This document shows positions 55,876-63,098 of a DNA stretch of 64,000 bases, piece after piece (the stretch's first letter is position 1; each line of letters begins with the position of its first letter). This DNA comes from Tropicimonas sp. IMCC34011 (GTDB lineage: Bacteria > Pseudomonadota > Alphaproteobacteria > Rhodobacterales > Rhodobacteraceae), in the NCBI RefSeq assembly GCF_003390865.1, contig NZ_QMEJ01000001.1:1178001-1242000 (forward strand), written 5' to 3'. Under the pieces are notes generated by a model. It ran no database searches. It was not told the DNA's origin and saw nothing but the letters and a program-made list of their open reading frames with translations. A program made the translations under genes and the position numbers.

Positions 55876-55946
55876 CGCCGCTCACCTCGGACCGTTGCAA
55901 CGATATTGAATCAGCGGTCAGATCTTCGGACAAGCCGAGTTTTTCA

Positions 55947-56431
55947 ACGGAATACGCCCATCCGAGACGTTCGGGTCAGACGCATCAACGGCAGCTCCTC
56001 CGCGCTTCCCGACTGGACTTCCGCGCCCGTGGCGAACGCCGAGTCTCTGCCCTTCGATTCACCTGAAGCCGTCACGCCTCTGGACGTGTCCTGCCACGCG
56101 TGACAGCTATATCAAACCATATCAATGACTTAGCCTATGCCACATGTCACGCCGAGATGAGTATTGCGTGCGTGCGCGTGGGTGCGAGTGGGTGCGCGTA
56201 CGTGAATACATATCTCTATATTCCGTGACACCGATAGATAGTAAGAGTTATTCGTAATAATTGTCAGTGGGTTACGAGTGTCACACCGGGTGTCACAGGG
56301 CGTGACAAATCGGCCGATTTCCGTGACAAAACCCGTACAACAAGACCTGATGAAAAAACTTCGGGTGCTTTGCCGTCCTCGGAGATCGCGCGTTCGGAGC
56401 TGTCGCAGAACAGACGCAGGGATCAGGAAGC
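55947..56431. other. Non-coding stretch with repeated GTGACA motifs upstream of sbcD
   Basis: No gene is supported. The part from 56140 to 56275 is AT-rich and contains purine/GTG-rich sequence (GCGTGCGTGCGCGTGGGTGC, 56166-56185). The right part is dense in GTGACA/TGTCAC units, described separately. Confidence 0.5.
56098..56330. repeat. Seven GTGACA/TGTCAC units, iteron- or operator-like
   Basis: GTGACA occurs at 56100, 56225, 56302 and 56323, and TGTCAC at 56145, 56279 and 56291. In random sequence of this length 0.1 copy is expected. Within 56291-56307 two units form an inverted repeat (TGTCAC-AGGGC-GTGACA). AAATCGGCCGATTT (56307-56320) is a perfect 14-bp palindrome. Replication iterons or a multi-site operator would look like this. 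Confidence 0.6.
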
Positions 56432-57509
56432 ATGCGAATTCTTCACACGGCAGACTGGCATATCGGCCAGGCACTGAACGGCTGGTCCCGGGACGAGGAG
56501 CAGCGGGTGTGGCTCGACGAGCTCTGCGGCATCCTCTCCCGCGAAGAGATCGACGTGCTGCTGGCCTCGGGCGATGTCTTCGACGGCATCAACCCCTCGG
56601 GTGACAGCCAGCGGCTGCTCTACTCGGCGCTGCGCCGCTTCAAGGATGCGCGCCCCGGGCTGCGCACGGTGATCACCGGCGGCAACCACGACCCCGCGGG
56701 CCGCCTCGAGGCGCCCTCGGCCATTCTCGAAAGCCTCGATGTCCATGTCTTCGCCACAATCCGCCGCGAGGGTGAGGAGATCCTGTCGGGCCGGCACATG
56801 GTCCCGCTGCCGGGCCCGGACGGCGCGCCGCGCGCCTGGGTCTGCGCCATCCCGTTCCTGCGCGCGCCGGATCTTCCGGGCCTCAGTTCCGCAGCCGGCG
56901 AGGGCCGCGGCTCGCCCATCGTCGAGGCGGCCCGGCGTTTCCATGCGAGCATGGCGGCACAAGCCCTTGAGATCGCCGGCGACCTGCCGGTCATCGCCAT
57001 GGGACACCTGCATTGCCACGGCACCACCGAGAGCGAGGGCGCGGAGCGGCGCATCCTGATCGGCGGTGAGCATGCGCTGCCCGAGGATGTCTTCCCGGAG
57101 GCCTTCGACTACGTCGCGCTTGGCCACCTGCATCGCCACCAGACGCTCGGTGGCCGGACCCGCTACGCGGGCTCGTGCTTTCCGCTCTCGGCAGCGGAGG
57201 CCGGCTACGATCACGGCGTGACCCTCCTCGAGATCGAGGGAAACGACATCTCTCACACGCATGTGCCGATCGCGCGTCCCGCGGAGATGCTGCGACTCCC
57301 GCAGCGCGGCGCCATGACCTTTGCGGAGTTCGAGGCGGCGCTCGACGCGCTCTGCCTCGATCCCGACACCCCGAGCGGCCTGCAGCCCTTCGTCTACGTG
57401 AACCTCGAGGCGACCGGGCCGGCCGCGGTCCTTCTGGCCGAGGCCGAGAAACTGCTCGCCGCCGCGCCGGTGCGGCCCGCGCGGATCCGCGTGCGGCGCG
57501 ACGCGCTCC
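56432..57509 (+). pseudogene. sbcD: sbcD, 3'-truncated nuclease subunit
   Basis: About 359 residues of SbcD/Mre11 remain. The phosphoesterase motifs are complete: ILHTADWHIG, ASGDVFDG, GGNHDPAG, MGHLHCHG and YVALGHLHRHQ. The capping domain follows. Near residue 360 the homology stops and the same bases begin to encode the SbcC signature motif in another frame, so the last part of sbcD is missing. The open frame itself continues to 57673 with 54 unrelated residues. The nuclease core may still fold, but the SbcC partner is destroyed. Confidence 0.85.
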
Positions 57510-57799
57510 CTCTCGGGCGGCGCGCGCTTTCTCGTCTCGCTCTCGCTGGCGCTGGCCCTGTCGCAGATGGGCGGGCAGGGCGGCCTCGCCGCGACGCTCT
57601 TCATCGACGAGGGGTTCGGCTCACTCGATGCGGAAGACCTCGACATCGCATGGACGCCCTCGAGACGCTCTAGGCGCAGGGCCGCACGATCGGCGTGATC
57701 TCCCACGTGGAGGCGATGAAGGACCGCATCCCGGTTCAGGTGCGCGTCACGCGCCGCGGCGCTGGCGCCAGCACGATTGAGCTCGCGGGGGCTGCCTGA
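57510..57799 (+). pseudogene. sbcC: sbcC, last part only, with frameshift and stop
   Basis: The fragment begins exactly at the ABC signature ([20 protein letters not shown]) and contains Walker B ([10 protein letters not shown]). After LDIA a single missing base shifts the frame to MDALETL, then a TAG replaces the expected Gln codon before [15 protein letters not shown]. The natural end IELAGAA is still readable. Everything N-terminal of the signature, including Walker A and the coiled coil, is deleted. Confidence 0.85.
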
Positions 57800-57800
57800 T

Positions 57801-58307
57801 AGAAATTGGTGGCGTAATCAAATTCTCTGATAGAGCTAAGATACTGATTTCGCTCTGCAATGAGGCGTGAAGGCAAACATTCGCACCCCGGGAATCCTTG
57901 TCTTAATTCGGCGAGCTTGAGACGCTGGACCGACGTCGTCTGGATGCCTTGGCATCGGAATCGAGACTTCGGTCTCACCGGTGCGGCTCTCCACTGGGCT
58001 CTGGAAAAAATTTTCTGTCATCACTTGAAGCCGGAGATCGAGAGCATATTCTCCTGTCACCCAGAAGAGGCGCATCCTCTTCACGGCGCTGGACACCGCG
58101 AAAGCAAAACAAGTTCAGGCTGGTAAGGCGACCTTCTATTAATTCCGCGGAGCGATGTCATTCGACATCAATGGGCTTCGAAAACTTCCCCGGGTATGCA
58201 GCCAAAACGGGAAGGTTCATCGGAAAGTCGGTCGTTAATGCACTGCTTTTCAGAATACCAATTGGTCTTTTGATGCTAAGAGACCTTGCTTTTCAGGGGG
58301 TTGTCCT
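57801..58307. other. Low-GC stretch without a supported gene
   Basis: Short open frames occur on both strands, but none has a motif and a ribosome-binding site. A tight hairpin GAGAC-TTCG-GTCTC lies at 57963-57976 and another (ATGTC-ATTC-GACAT) at 58155-58168. Composition is clearly lower in G+C than in the chromosomal part. The promoter of the next gene is probably at its right end. Confidence 0.4.
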
Positions 58308-58814
58308 ATGGACACCGCTATCATTCTTGCGCACAATGCCGAGTGCGCAAAGTCCACCGTTGCCTACGAAAAGGTCGTGAAGCTCGCATCCTTGATGGAA
58401 GAAGACCGCGCAAAAGTCGGGGAGTCTTTCTATTATGATGAACCGGAGGTGGGAGATGCCCGCCTGTTGGGGATTTTGGATGCCATGATTTGGGTCGTGG
58501 GCCGTCACGTGCCGAAATTGACGTTACAGCAGTGGACGACGCTCCTGTCTCAGATCTGCAATGTTGGAGTGATTAACCCGAAGTCACTCCGTCTCATGCC
58601 GTGGGGATTGGATGACATCGTTGCGCCGGAAGAAGACTTGGAGGTTTACCGTTCTCTTCAGCCGATCGAGTGGTTTGGCCTCAGCCTTGTCAGCAACCGT
58701 ATGTGTACGGCGAATGAAGGGATTGCTTTCAACCTCCGTGAGGTGATTGCGGAATTTACCGGGGAACCCGTCGAGTGCGTCTTTGCAGACGATCCTAGTG
58801 TCGCAGACGCCTGA
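58308..58814 (+). CDS. Hypothetical protein of mobile region
   Basis: I do not recognise this 168-residue acidic, mostly helical soluble protein. The ATG follows GGGGG by seven bases, a good ribosome-binding site. It begins with a helical part (AIILAHNAECAKSTVAYEKV) and has Trp-rich middle blocks (LGILDAMIWVVGRHVP; LTLQQWTTLLSQ). Its composition is lower in G+C than the flanking chromosome, a sign of transfer. It sits upstream of a second small frame in the same phase. Small acidic proteins in such places are often immunity or anti-defence factors, but nothing here proves it. Confidence 0.6.
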   Translation: MDTAIILAHNAECAKSTVAYEKVVKLASLMEEDRAKVGESFYYDEPEVGDARLLGILDAMIWVVGRHVPKLTLQQWTTLLSQICNVGVINPKSLRLMPWGLDDIVAPEEDLEVYRSLQPIEWFGLSLVSNRMCTANEGIAFNLREVIAEFTGEPVECVFADDPSVADA

Positions 58815-58862
58815 ATTCTGAAGGGAGTAACGCGCGTCGGACCCCTTTTCACTTTTCGCTGG

Positions 58863-59060
58863 GTGTTTTTGGATGGAACGGCGGCCGACCTGACAGTGGA
58901 TAACTCGGAGCCGGAGATTTGGCGCATGACTGGGCTTGAGTGCCAGACGTCCCGGCGCTTGGCGCCCCGCGACACGTTTCTTTCCAGCTTCTTGTTCGCA
59001 AAGAGCTTGCCGGTTTTGGAGGAGATCGTACGGAAAGAGGAAGCGGAAAGCGAGGCATAA
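58863..59060 (+). CDS. Small hypothetical protein
   Basis: This 65-residue frame (GTG start, first residues MFLDGTAADLTVDNSE) lies 48 bp after the preceding gene in the same phase; only a TGA separates them. The open frame between starts with ILKGVTRVGPLFTFRW, which also looks protein-like. The gene may therefore be longer with an unusual start, or may once have been joined to the gene before it. A perfect 12-bp hairpin follows the stop, supporting a real transcription unit. No family recognised. Confidence 0.45.
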   Translation: MFLDGTAADLTVDNSEPEIWRMTGLECQTSRRLAPRDTFLSSFLFAKSLPVLEEIVRKEEAESEA

Positions 59061-59066
59061 TCGGAT

Positions 59067-59096
59067 GAGCCGTCCCGGTTAGTGCCGGGACGGCTC
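59067..59096. terminator. Perfect 12-bp inverted repeat
   Basis: GAGCCGTCCCGG and CCGGGACGGCTC form a perfect stem with a 6-base loop, six bases after the small gene and facing the terminator of the opposite PepSY remnant. An A-run follows on the plus strand (a T-run precedes on the minus strand), so it may serve both directions. Confidence 0.65.
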
Positions 59097-59101
59097 AAAA
59101 A

Positions 59102-59136
59102 TAGGAGTGAACCGCGCCCGCCCCCTATGCGGGCGT
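59102..59136 (-). terminator. Terminator hairpin of the PepSY-like gene
   Basis: On the minus strand GCGGGCG/CGCCCGC arms form a stem of about nine pairs (one G.T), followed by TTCACTCCTATTTTTG, a typical Rho-independent layout. It marks the original end of the PepSY-like gene. Confidence 0.6.
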
Positions 59137-59703
59137 GCGCGGCTTTTCTCGCGGTCGCCAGTCGGCGCCGCTTCTCGCGGACGACCTGTCCGTCGCGGTT
59201 GAGGCGGACCCCGACGCTTTCGCCGTCGGGATTGGTGGCGTCGAATTCCACGTGGTTTGGGCGGATCTCGATCCAGTCCACATCCGCATATCCCGCATCG
59301 GCAGCGATACGCCGCACGTCGCCCCCGGCGAGGCCATGATTTAACGCGTCACCCGTAGGGCCACGGCGGGCGTCGTCGCGGCGGTCGAATTCGCGCATCT
59401 GTCCGTTTGCGGCGAAGGTCACCTCGACCGAGCCGTCGTCATCCATACCGGTCATCTCGATTTCGCCGTCGTCGTCGAACTCCACCCGGACGATGTGGCG
59501 GATGCTCATGTCCGCGGCGCGCAACAAGGCTTCGGGAGGCACCAGCGCATCGAGCAGCGCTTGCGGCAGAATTGAGCCGGGGGCGGCCGTGAGTTCTTCG
59601 AGTCGACCATCATCGTATTCGGCCTCGAAGGTGATGCCGTCGAGGGTTGCCCGGATCTCGCGATCATCGTCGTCGTCACGATAGTGCCGGACATCCTCGA
59701 GGC
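59125..59703 (-). pseudogene. PepSY-like protein, cut by the IS and frameshifted at its end
   Basis: The remaining frame reads LDGITFEAEYDDGRLEEL, then RHIVRVEFDDDGEIEMTGMD, then AADAGYADVDWIEIRPNHVE and VRLNRDGQVVREKR. These repeated beta-hairpin/helix units are like PepSY-type periplasmic modules. Its upstream part is missing because the IS3 element starts at 59704. Near 59165 one extra C shifts the frame; the other frame gives REKPRTPA and a TAG inside the terminator hairpin, the likely original end. The current open frame instead runs on, antisense to two plus-strand genes. Confidence 0.7.
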
Positions 59704-59768
59704 TGACCTGCTCCCCTGAAACGTCCGCGGTTTGAGGTTAGCCTGTTCTCCACACGAGGGGACAGACG

Positions 59769-60035
59769 ATGCGGAAAAGCCGTTTCAGCGAAGAACAGAT
59801 CATTGGCATTCTGAAGGAGCACCAAGCCGGGATAGGCGCCAAGTAGCTCTGCCGGAAGCATGGCATCAGCGATGGCACTTTTTACAAGTGGCGCTCGAAG
59901 TATGGAGGCATGGAAGTGTCCGAGGCCAAACGGCGGAAGGCGCTTGAGGCCGAGAACGCGAAGCTGAAGAAGATGCTGGCGGAGCAGATGCTCGATGTCG
60001 CCATGCTCAAGGAGATGCTGGGAAAAAACTTCTGA
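59769..60035 (+). pseudogene. IS3-family orfA with nonsense codon
   Basis: The frame encodes MRKSRFSEEQIIGILKEHQ, then GIGAK, a TAG (59844-59846, expected Glu), then LCRKHGISDGTFYKWRSKYG and the leucine-zipper end up to LGKNF. The helix-turn-helix is therefore cut after 25 residues. The same TAG is present in the truncated copy at 54983. Confidence 0.87.
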
Positions 60036-60284
60036 AGCCCGGTGCGCGGCGGAAAGCCGTGGACTGGGCCATGACAGAGAAGAGCTATAAGCAGCGACGG
60101 GCCTGTGCCTTGGCCGGGATCGATCCGCGGGTGTATCGACGTGGATCAAGCAGACCTGCGGACACCGAGCTGCGAGACAGGCTGAAGGAGCTTTCCAGCG
60201 AGCGGCGTCGCTTCGGCTATCGAAGGCTGCACCTGCTTCTTGGTCGCGAAGGCTGGAAGGTGAACTGGATCGGAGGCCGTGAAG

Positions 60285-60307
60285 CGAATGGTCCAGTGGA
60301 CCATTCG
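60285..60307. repeat. Palindromic mini-insert 1 in orfB
   Basis: CGAATGGTCC-AGT-GGACCATTCG has perfect 10-bp arms. It lies in about 50 bases that are not part of the expected transposase sequence between WKVNW and LYRIYRE. Confidence 0.7.
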
Positions 60308-60529
60308 TAGGCCGGAGCACTCTACCGGATCTACCGAGAAGAAGGCTCAACAGTCCGTAAACGGGGCGGTCGCAAGCGGGCCTTGGGGACCAGGGCACCT
60401 ATGGCGATCCCGCAGGGACCGAACCAGCGGTGGTCGCTGGACTTCGTGTCAGACAGCCTGTCCGATGGTCGCCGCTTCCGGGTGCTCTGCGTCATCGACG
60501 ACTTCAGCCGGGAATGATTTGCCATGTCG

Positions 60530-60555
60530 CGCCATTGGTCCGAGCGACAATGGCG
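60530..60555. repeat. Palindromic mini-insert 2 in orfB
   Basis: CGCCATTG and CAATGGCG form perfect 8-bp arms around ten bases, within about 37 extra bases between DDFSRE and VVDTSL. It shares ATTGGTCC with the AATGGTCC of mini-insert 1. Confidence 0.65.
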
Positions 60556-61082
60556 AATGCCGCGGTCGTGGACACCTCGCTGTCAGGGCAGCGCGTTGGC
60601 CGTGAGCTCGACAGCATCGCTCGGGTGCGTGGTTATCCATGCATGGTGGTCAGCGACAACGGCACGGAACTGACCTCGAACGCCATCCTCAAATGGCAGG
60701 AGGAGCGCCGGGTCCAATGGCACTACATCGCTCCGGGAAAGCCCATGCAGAACGGCTTCGTCGAGAGCTTCAATGGTCGCCTGCGCGACGAGTGCCTCAA
60801 CGAGCACCTGTTCGCCAACTTGCGCCATGCCCGAGAGCTGATCGCAGCCTGGCGCGACGACTACAACCACCACCGCCCCCACACGAGCCTCGACGGGCTC
60901 ACCCCGTGGGAGTATCACCAACGGTCAGTAGAGGACCAAACCCTGAACAGAGCGAACTAATCACCGCGGACTCTATGGGGAGCAGGTCACCCACCGCCCC
61001 TGCCCGATGGCTCGCATGAAAGATCTGCCTGCCTCCGGAATACCTGTTCCTAAATTTTTGCCCCCCCCGGCATTGAAACCTC

Positions 61083-61169
61083 GCGATCGCTCCGCCAGTT
61101 TACAGCCCATGACGATCATTACACCGGCCCTGCACATACGCTGACGTCTCCGCCTTGGCGGAGCGATCG
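61083..61169 (+). promoter_or_regulatory. Leader with two mutually exclusive hairpins
   Basis: Arm CGATCGCTCCGCC (61083-61095) can pair fully with GGCGGAGCGATCG (61157-61169), while CTCCGCC at 61148-61154 forms a tight hairpin with the first part of that same right arm. The alternatives cannot form together. This lies 74 bp upstream of the small membrane-protein gene, where an attenuator or antiterminator would be expected. Confidence 0.45.
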
Positions 61170-61242
61170 GGCTGCCTGCAGACAGACGTCGCCGCTCCCG
61201 ATCACGACAGACGTCTTTTCCAATGTCGGCAGGTCGGGTCCC

Positions 61243-61383
61243 ATGCATCGTTTCCCCCATCGCGCGGCGCTTACGCGTCGTCTTCGCACTCTTTCAAATC
61301 TCTATGGCGTCTACGAGGCGCTCAGCTGGGTTGCCGCCGTCCTCGGCGGCGCGGCCGCGGCTCTTGCGGAGTTCTTCGCATGA
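61243..61383 (+). CDS. Small single-span membrane protein coupled to AAA ATPase
   Basis: This 46-residue frame has a basic N-terminus (MHRFPHRAALTRRLRTLSNL) and one hydrophobic helix (WVAAVLGGAAAALAEFF). Its TGA overlaps the start of the AAA ATPase gene (ATGA), a strong sign of real, coupled translation. AGG lies about nine bases before the ATG, a weak site. It could anchor the ATPase to the membrane; the function is not known. It is too short for most gene finders. Confidence 0.55.
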   Translation: MHRFPHRAALTRRLRTLSNLYGVYEALSWVAAVLGGAAAALAEFFA

Positions 61384-62690
61384 TCGCCTGCACCATCAAG
61401 CGCTATGGCACCTACTGGCTCTTCGGATGGCCGGGCGATGTGCATGGTTCCTCCGATCTGCCCCAGGTCGATATCGCGCAACAAGTCCGCCGAGGTTTGG
61501 ACCTGACACCGCAGATGCTGCGGCTTGCCTGGCGGCATCGGCGGGACGTGGAGCTGCGCGCAAAACATGGAGCGGCGCAGCGCCTCGCGCTCTATTTCTG
61601 CAAGGGAAAGAGCGAGACGTATGCGTCGCACCTGCTAACAGCGACGACGCGCTGGTCCTTCGTGCGATGCACGTCGGGACTGAGGGAAGCACGCCGACAA
61701 GCGACAAACGCGTATCATGACGGGCATCGATTCACGCCGACGATTGCGCGCCACCGCGCGATGATTGAGGACGCCACGGCTGAGAACGCATCCCGTACCG
61801 CCGAGCTATTGTCCCGATGCATCGATACGAGCGCGCGAAGCGTGCGCATCCATACCTACCGCCCGGTCGATCGATCTTCTCGTACGGATGCCAAGGCCCG
61901 GGACCGCGAGGCACTGCGCACCGAGCTCTGCGAGCCCATGACGCTTGCGGGCCCGCGGGACCGGCATGGATGCGACGAGCTCTTCGCAGCTCTCTACTCA
62001 GAAAGTCCCTGGCTCTCCGAGGCGCTCACTTACCTGTGGCGGGCCGCCCGTGTTGCTGTCGAGCAGTCCGGCACCTTTACTCTTCCACCGCTCGTGCTCG
62101 CGGGCCCGCCCGGGTGTGGCAAGACCTACATTGCGGAGCGCCTCGGCGCTGTGTCGGGCTGCTCGCCGCTGCGCCTCGATATGAGCAGCAGCACGGCAAG
62201 CTTCATCGTGACCGGCAGTGAATACACGTGGGCGAGCGCGAGCGCCGGGCGACCCATCGAGCATATCGCGGAGACAAAGGTCGCAAACCCGATCATCATC
62301 CTCGACGAGATCGAGAAGCGCGCCCACGGCTCGAATGGCGGCGATGCTGCCAACGCGCTGTTGCCACTGCTCGAGCGCTCGACCGCGGCTGCGTATCAAT
62401 CGCCCTATCTCGAAGCGCCCGTGGATCTCAGCCACGTCTCCTGGGTCCTTTGCGTCAACGATGTCGCGTACCTGCCTCGCCCCCTGAGAGACCGAGTTCG
62501 AGTCGTGCAGTGCCCGATGCCGGAAGGCGCGCTTTTGCGTGATCTCGTCGCGCGGATCCTCGGCGATGATGTCGATCCGGCGATCCTCGAGACGGCAACT
62601 GAGGCGGTCGCGGGCGGTCGGTCCTTGCGCTGGCTATCGCGGCTAGCCGATCAGCTCCGCGCGATCGCCGAAGCGCCAATCCTGCACTGA
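61380..62690 (+). CDS. Lon-like AAA ATPase without protease domain
   Basis: In this 436-residue protein the first 230 residues are helical and unrecognised (LTPQMLRLAWRHRRDVELRA; RTAELLSRCIDTSARSVRIH). The AAA module follows: Walker A LAGPPGCGKTYIAE (residues 242-249), a Lon-type loop EYTWASASAGRPIEHI, Walker B IIILDEIEKR (305-313), sensor-1 Asn in VLCVND and Arg finger in LRDRVRVV. No Lon protease domain is present. The start is fixed by the overlap with the small membrane-protein gene. Similar proteins occur in Rhodobacterales islands and phages beside primases; the role may be remodelling of a replication or defence complex. Confidence 0.78.
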   Translation: MIACTIKRYGTYWLFGWPGDVHGSSDLPQVDIAQQVRRGLDLTPQMLRLAWRHRRDVELRAKHGAAQRLALYFCKGKSETYASHLLTATTRWSFVRCTSGLREARRQATNAYHDGHRFTPTIARHRAMIEDATAENASRTAELLSRCIDTSARSVRIHTYRPVDRSSRTDAKARDREALRTELCEPMTLAGPRDRHGCDELFAALYSESPWLSEALTYLWRAARVAVEQSGTFTLPPLVLAGPPGCGKTYIAERLGAVSGCSPLRLDMSSSTASFIVTGSEYTWASASAGRPIEHIAETKVANPIIILDEIEKRAHGSNGGDAANALLPLLERSTAAAYQSPYLEAPVDLSHVSWVLCVNDVAYLPRPLRDRVRVVQCPMPEGALLRDLVARILGDDVDPAILETATEAVAGGRSLRWLSRLADQLRAIAEAPILH

Positions 62691-63098
62691 AAAGGGCTGC
62701 CGGGAATACGCAGCGTGCGGGATCTGGTCCCACCGTTCCCGGTGTTCCCGGCGCTTCAGCGCAGCAGCCTCCAAAGACACCACATCTGACAATTTGTGAA
62801 AAAGATTAAGAAAAGCAGCCGCATGGACTGCTTTCTTTAGGTTCTGGACCGGGAACGTGGGAACAAATCTTTGGGTTCTGGGCCGTTTTTTTGAGGTTAT
62901 CCACATAAAGCCCGCCTGACCCCGGGGCCCAGCACTTGGCGCTTTCGTTCTTTACGACTCTATTAAGAGGACACCGCGCTGAAAGAGCGGCCGGGTCGCT
63001 GACGCCACATCAAACCGACCCGACCAACGCCTTCTTCCAGCAAACTCTCACGCCCGACCGCCGCAGGCAAGCCTGTCGGCGCACAAAGGAGATTTGCC
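62691..63098. other. AT-rich non-coding gap before the primase genes, possible origin region
   Basis: No gene is seen. The middle (62790-62905) is AT-rich with oligo-A and oligo-T runs and ends in a consensus DnaA box. The right part contains the primase-operon promoter; AAGGAG before the next start is the only clear signal. Confidence 0.5.
62897..62905 (+). promoter_or_regulatory. Consensus DnaA box TTATCCACA
   Basis: This is an exact match to the strong DnaA-binding 9-mer, directly after an AT-rich tract and 194 bp upstream of a primase gene. One box alone does not make an origin. Confidence 0.55.

Larger units (their letters stand above)
60059..60960 (+). pseudogene. IS3-family orfB (rve integrase) interrupted twice
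   Basis: Recognisable parts are RRFGYRRLHLLLGREGWKVN (HTH_21), [20 protein letters not shown] and CVIDDFSRE (first Asp of the DDE triad), [11 protein letters not shown] (second Asp) and [19 protein letters not shown] (Glu). Two short palindromic inserts, at about 60267-60318 and 60526-60563, break the frame after KVNW and after DDFSRE. All three catalytic residues are still encoded but no longer in one frame. Confidence 0.87.
54983..60989. mobile_element. Possible composite transposon: about 6 kb between two IS copies
   Basis: Two directly oriented copies of the same IS (left one truncated) bracket IS remnants, sbcD/sbcC, two unknown genes and the PepSY remnant. The outer flanks are both CCCA (54979-54982 and 60990-60993), the 4-bp target duplication expected for IS407-type elements. 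A single insertion of the whole unit explains this best. Recombination between two IS copies is the alternative. Confidence 0.55.
59704..60989 (+). mobile_element. IS3-family (IS407-type) insertion sequence, degenerate full-length copy
   Basis: The 1286-bp element is bounded by TGACCTGCTCCCC on the left and GGGGAGCAGGTCA on the right (60977-60989), a perfect 13-bp inverted repeat. It contains orfA and orfB in the usual overlapping order, both broken. The left flank (AGGC) and right flank (CCCA) differ, so there is no own target duplication. The right flank instead matches the left flank of the truncated copy at 54983. Confidence 0.9.

Noticed and set aside
56166-56200. GTGCG-rich run that looked like a short tandem repeat or CRISPR-like unit
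   Set aside because: Units are irregular, without spacers of constant length; no cas genes anywhere in the window.
57736-58380. Overlapping open frames on both strands (for example 57736-57978 minus and 57949-58380 plus)
   Set aside because: No ribosome-binding site, no recognisable motif, and mutual overlap; treated as non-coding or decayed DNA.
58658-59124. Extension of the PepSY-like frame antisense to two plus-strand genes
   Set aside because: It runs through a terminator hairpin and over genes with better signals; the other frame gives a natural end at 59125, so readthrough is explained by a one-base insertion.
62955-62980. Sequence TTTACGACTCTATTAAGAGG resembling a T7-type phage promoter
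   Set aside because: Only the core TACGACTC matches, two bases are missing before TAT, and no phage RNA polymerase gene is seen.
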